From Acidimicrobiales bacterium (GTDB lineage: Bacteria > Actinomycetota > Acidimicrobiia > Acidimicrobiales > Iamiaceae): a stretch of DNA of 16,206 bases. Position 1 is the first letter of the stretch. Each line of letters opens with the position of its first letter. The notes under the pieces are model-generated. The model made no database searches. It was not told the DNA's origin and worked only from the letters and a program-made list of their open reading frames with translations. This document shows, piece by piece, positions 13,872 to 16,206 of this stretch. A program made the translations under genes and the position numbers. Location: assembly GCA_020439605.1 (NCBI GenBank), contig JAGQSI010000013.1:1-16206 (forward strand), given 5' to 3'.

Positions 13872-14606
13872 ATGGATCTATACCCGGCGATTGACCTTCG
13901 AGGCGGCCAGTGTGTGCGCCTATACCAGGGCGACTTCGCCAAGGAGACCGTGTACGGCGACGATCCAGTGGCCCAAGCTCTTCTCTTTGCCGACGCAGGA
14001 GCACCCTGGATCCACGTGGTGGACCTAGACGCAGCGCGCACCGGAGAACCGACCAATCGCCCAGTAATCGAGGCAATTGCTTCGGCGGTAGGCGTACCGA
14101 TCCAGACCGGAGGAGGCGTCCGAGACGACGCCAGCGCAACAGCGTTGCTAGAGGCTGGGGTTGCGAGGGTTGTCATAGGAACCGCAGCACTCGACAACCC
14201 TGACTGGGCGCGTTCTCTAGCCGAGCGATATCCGGGAAAGGTGGCGCTTGGCCTTGACGTGCGAGGCCGTGAGGTTTCGGTACGAGGGTGGACCGAGGGG
14301 TCGGGACGGCTGGTTACAGATGTGGTCTCGGAGATGGAAGACGCTGGCTTCGCTGCGCTCATCGTCACTCAAATAGACGTGGACGGAGTGGGTACCGGGC
14401 CAGATATTGCGCTCTACGACGAATTGCTCGCCAATACCGAGATCCCATTGATTGCTTCAGGCGGTGTTGGAAGCGCCGAGCACCTGCGCAGCCTTTCGAC
14501 TCTCTGGGACGAAACCACTCCGTTGGCGGGAACGATCGTGGGCAAGGCGCTATACGACGGTTCCATCACCATCGATGATGCGTTGGCTGCGGCCAGAACA
14601 AACTGA
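13872..14606 (+). CDS. hisA: ProFAR isomerase (HisA/PriA-type)
   Basis: A 244-residue TIM-barrel enzyme that isomerises ProFAR to PRFAR. The catalytic acids are D8 (YPAIDLRGG) and D129 (ALGLDVRGREVSVRGW). The phosphate-binding QTGGGVRDD (78-86) and IASGGVGSAEHL (194-205) are intact. GQCVRLYQGDF (12-22) is typical. The barrel strand that usually reads like DIxRDGT is TQIDVDGVGTGPD here, with Val for Thr after DG. In actinobacteria lacking trpF this enzyme can also serve tryptophan synthesis as PriA; the sequence alone does not decide that. The start is uncertain among TTG 13812, ATG 13863 and ATG 13872; I chose 13872 because of the promoter spacing and the family N-terminus. Confidence 0.93.
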   Translation: MDLYPAIDLRGGQCVRLYQGDFAKETVYGDDPVAQALLFADAGAPWIHVVDLDAARTGEPTNRPVIEAIASAVGVPIQTGGGVRDDASATALLEAGVARVVIGTAALDNPDWARSLAERYPGKVALGLDVRGREVSVRGWTEGSGRLVTDVVSEMEDAGFAALIVTQIDVDGVGTGPDIALYDELLANTEIPLIASGGVGSAEHLRSLSTLWDETTPLAGTIVGKALYDGSITIDDALAAARTN

Positions 14607-14625
14607 GTAGGGGACCTCGACAGAT

Positions 14626-15399
14626 ATGCAAACCGCCAGAGTTATTCCCTGTCTCGATGTAACAGCCGGACGAGTGGTCAAAGGCGTGAACTTCGTGGAC
14701 CTTCGCGACGCTGGAGATCCCGTTGAGCTTGCCGCTAGATACGACGCCGAAGGCGCAGACGAGCTGGTGTTCTTGGACATCACTGCGAGTTCCGATGCCA
14801 GAAACACAATGGTGGACGTGGTGGCGAGAACAGCCGAAGAGGTCTTTATCCCGCTGACCGTTGGCGGAGGAATCAGAACAGTTGATGACGCACGCACCAT
14901 GCTGCGCGCTGGGGCAGACAAGGTGTCACTGAATACCGCAGCGATAGATCGCCCCGAGGTGATCTCAGAAGTGGCCTCCGAGTTCGGTACACAGTGCGCT
15001 GTTGTGGCGATAGATGCCAGGAGACGAGACGCGTCGGTTCCAAGCCAGGGCTGGGGGGTTTTCACCCATGGAGGAAGAAACCCAACTCAACTCGACGCCA
15101 TCGAATGGGCGGTACAAGCCGTGGCTAGAGGCGCTGGCGAGATCCTTCTCACATCCATGGATCGAGATGGAACCCGCGATGGTTTCGATCTTGAGCTCAC
15201 CAACGCCATCAGCAGTGCGCTCAACGTGCCGGTTATCGCCAGCGGAGGAGTGGGCAAGCTCTCACACCTGGTGGACGGGGTGATCAAAGGTGGTGCAGAC
15301 GCAGTACTGGCAGCCTCCATTTTTCACTTCGGTGAATACAGCGTGGCCGAGGCCAAGCAGGAGATGGCAGCGGCTGGGATCGCGGTGAGGCCGGCATGA
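14626..15399 (+). CDS. hisF: Imidazole glycerol phosphate synthase, cyclase subunit HisF
   Basis: A 257-residue TIM barrel that joins ammonia from HisH to PRFAR, giving imidazoleglycerol phosphate and AICAR. The catalytic acids are D11 ([19 protein letters not shown]) and D130 ([10 protein letters not shown]). Phosphate-binding segments are [12 protein letters not shown] (78-89), ASGGVG (205-210) and [11 protein letters not shown] (229-239); [15 protein letters not shown] (174-188) is also diagnostic. A Shine-Dalgarno-like AGGGGA is at 14609-14614, eleven bases before the ATG. The gene lies 19 bases after hisA and its stop overlaps the GroES-like gene by four bases. Confidence 0.96.
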   Translation: MQTARVIPCLDVTAGRVVKGVNFVDLRDAGDPVELAARYDAEGADELVFLDITASSDARNTMVDVVARTAEEVFIPLTVGGGIRTVDDARTMLRAGADKVSLNTAAIDRPEVISEVASEFGTQCAVVAIDARRRDASVPSQGWGVFTHGGRNPTQLDAIEWAVQAVARGAGEILLTSMDRDGTRDGFDLELTNAISSALNVPVIASGGVGKLSHLVDGVIKGGADAVLAASIFHFGEYSVAEAKQEMAAAGIAVRPA

Positions 15400-15815
15400 C
15401 CGATACCGTCAAAGACGTGAGCGACGACGCACAAGCAGCCACCGAGGTAGAAATCGAGGACAAGCCCGAAGCCAAGCAGCGGACCTTCGCGGCATCGAGA
15501 CAGGACAAGTTGCCCGTCAAGATGATGTCTGATCGCATCTTGGTGGACCTCGAAGCAGACGGTGAACGGCGCTCCACCGGTGGCATCTTGATTCCCGCGA
15601 CTGCCCAGATCAGTCGCCGCTTGGCGTGGGGCGAAGTGGTTGCGGTCGGGCCCAACGTGCGAGCCATGGAAGTTGGCGATCAGGTCCTTTTCAACCCCGA
15701 GGACCGCTACGAGGTCGAGGTGCGTGGCAGCGACTACCTCATCCTCAGAGAGCGTGACATTCACGCTGTTGCATCCAAACGACTAGAGGAAGGCTCAACA
15801 GGGCTCTACCTCTAA
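15396..15815 (+). CDS. GroES-like (Cpn10) co-chaperonin homologue
   Basis: A 139-residue protein with a Cpn10 fold at about 38-127. The GroES pattern starts at [15 protein letters not shown] (39-53). The mobile loop, [15 protein letters not shown] (57-71), keeps the GGIxxP element that contacts Gro[22 protein letters not shown] (79-98) is the barrel core, and [12 protein letters not shown] (114-125) is the usual C-terminal strand. It differs from housekeeping GroES by an acidic, probably disordered 36-residue N-terminal extension, a longer loop after ATAQ (ISRRLAW) and a short C-terminal tail. No groEL is adjacent. The ATG overlaps the hisF stop (ATGA), so its translation is coupled to hisF. 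It may be a specialised Cpn10 paralogue; a chaperone role is inferred. Confidence 0.85.
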   Translation: MTDTVKDVSDDAQAATEVEIEDKPEAKQRTFAASRQDKLPVKMMSDRILVDLEADGERRSTGGILIPATAQISRRLAWGEVVAVGPNVRAMEVGDQVLFNPEDRYEVEVRGSDYLILRERDIHAVASKRLEEGSTGLYL

Positions 15816-15823
15816 GAGGACCC

Positions 15824-15829
15824 TACGAT
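15824..15829 (+). promoter_or_regulatory. -10 box of hisI
   Basis: TACGAT, six bases before the ATG at 15836, fitting TANNNT and a leaderless start. A GAGGA at 15816-15820 is 15 bases away, too far to be the ribosome site. Confidence 0.4.
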
Positions 15830-15835
15830 CTGACT

Positions 15836-16192
15836 ATGCCTGCAGTTACCCCCATCAATATCAACGATGAAGAACTAGCCACCGTGAAATACGACGCGGA
15901 CGGACTCGTTCCAGCAATCGTGCAGGAGCAAGGCACTGGCGAAGTGCTGATGATGGCCTGGATGAATGAGACCACCTTGCGTCGCACCCTCGAAGAAGGC
16001 CGCACCGTTTTTTGGAGCCGTTCTCGTCAAGAAGAGTGGCGCAAGGGCGACACCTCTGGGGATCGTCAATTCATCAGAGAGGCCTTCTACGACTGCGACG
16101 GCGACACATTGCTGTTCATCGTCGAACAAGAAGGCAAAGGCGCTTGCCACACCGGTGAGAAGACCTGCTTCTATCGACGCTTTGGTTCGTGA
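15836..16192 (+). CDS. hisI: Phosphoribosyl-AMP cyclohydrolase
   Basis: A 118-residue zinc enzyme that opens the adenine ring of PR-AMP in histidine synthesis. It is the stand-alone cyclohydrolase, without the HisE pyrophosphatase domain. GEVLMMAWMN (35-44), FWSRSRQEEWRKGDTSG (59-75) and the metal site DCDGD (86-90) with ACHTGEKTCFYR (103-114) are present. C87, C104 and C111 are the likely zinc ligands, and D86, D88 and D90 bind magnesium. The gap of 20 bases after the GroES-like gene holds a TACGAT box. A GTG seven bases after the stop probably opens the next gene. Confidence 0.95.
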   Translation: MPAVTPININDEELATVKYDADGLVPAIVQEQGTGEVLMMAWMNETTLRRTLEEGRTVFWSRSRQEEWRKGDTSGDRQFIREAFYDCDGDTLLFIVEQEGKGACHTGEKTCFYRRFGS

Positions 16193-16199
16193 GGGCGCG

Positions 16200-16206
16200 G
16201 TGACCA
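16200..16206 (+). CDS. Possible start of the next gene, cut by the window edge
   Basis: GTGACC begins at 16200, seven bases after the hisI stop, with GAGGG at 16191-16195 as a close ribosome site. In many actinobacteria trpE follows hisI, but only two codons are visible, so the identity is a guess from gene order. Confidence 0.3.

Noticed and set aside
13812..14606. Assigning hisA as bifunctional PriA
   Set aside because: The RGW segment occurs in both HisA and PriA, and absence of trpF cannot be judged from this window.

Overview
The window looks like chromosomal DNA of an actinobacterium, most likely of the Acidimicrobiia type. I base this on the gene order hisD-hisC-hisB-hisH-hisA-hisF-hisI, a mycothiol synthase (MshD) homologue, a MaoC-type hydratase and several acyl-CoA synthetases, an IF2_N-domain membrane protein, and many start codons lying 6-7 bases after a TANNNT -10 box, which is the leaderless-mRNA pattern of this phylum. 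Base composition is moderate to high in G+C. I see no mobile element, CRISPR array, tRNA or rRNA. The assignment below phylum is inference.

Left part (1-4900): a truncated and a complete acyl-CoA synthetase, both on the minus strand, flank a plus-strand gene for a three-helix membrane protein. That protein joins an IF2_N-like N-terminus to an exported Septum_form-like domain. A VIT1/CCC1-type metal transporter follows, convergent with a MaoC-like dehydratase. A 74-base interrupted palindrome fills the gap between those two.

Middle part (4900-8380): a rhomboid-fold protein lacking the protease residues lies upstream of maoC, divergent from a sugar-1-phosphate nucleotidyltransferase. A translationally coupled pair mshD-like/rlmN runs on the minus strand.

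Intergenic hub (8378-8963): between mshD and hisD there is a probable small RNA of about 95 nt. It has a TATATT -10 box, two near-duplicate hairpins with CCGCC loops, and a perfect 12-bp terminator. Palindromic operator-like sites precede it and a 65-aa helical protein gene follows it.

Right part (8964-16206): a histidine biosynthesis cluster on the plus strand. hisD, hisC, hisB and hisH are chained by 4-base overlaps. An ankyrin-repeat putative lipoprotein with its own promoter is inserted next. hisA restarts from its own promoter, followed by hisF and a GroES-like gene that overlaps hisF. hisI follows with another promoter, and a possible next gene (trpE by analogy) starts at the edge. The encoded enzymes cover the middle and late pathway steps: HisI, HisA, the HisH/HisF synthase, HisB, HisC and HisD. 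hisG, hisE and histidinol-phosphatase are not in the window.
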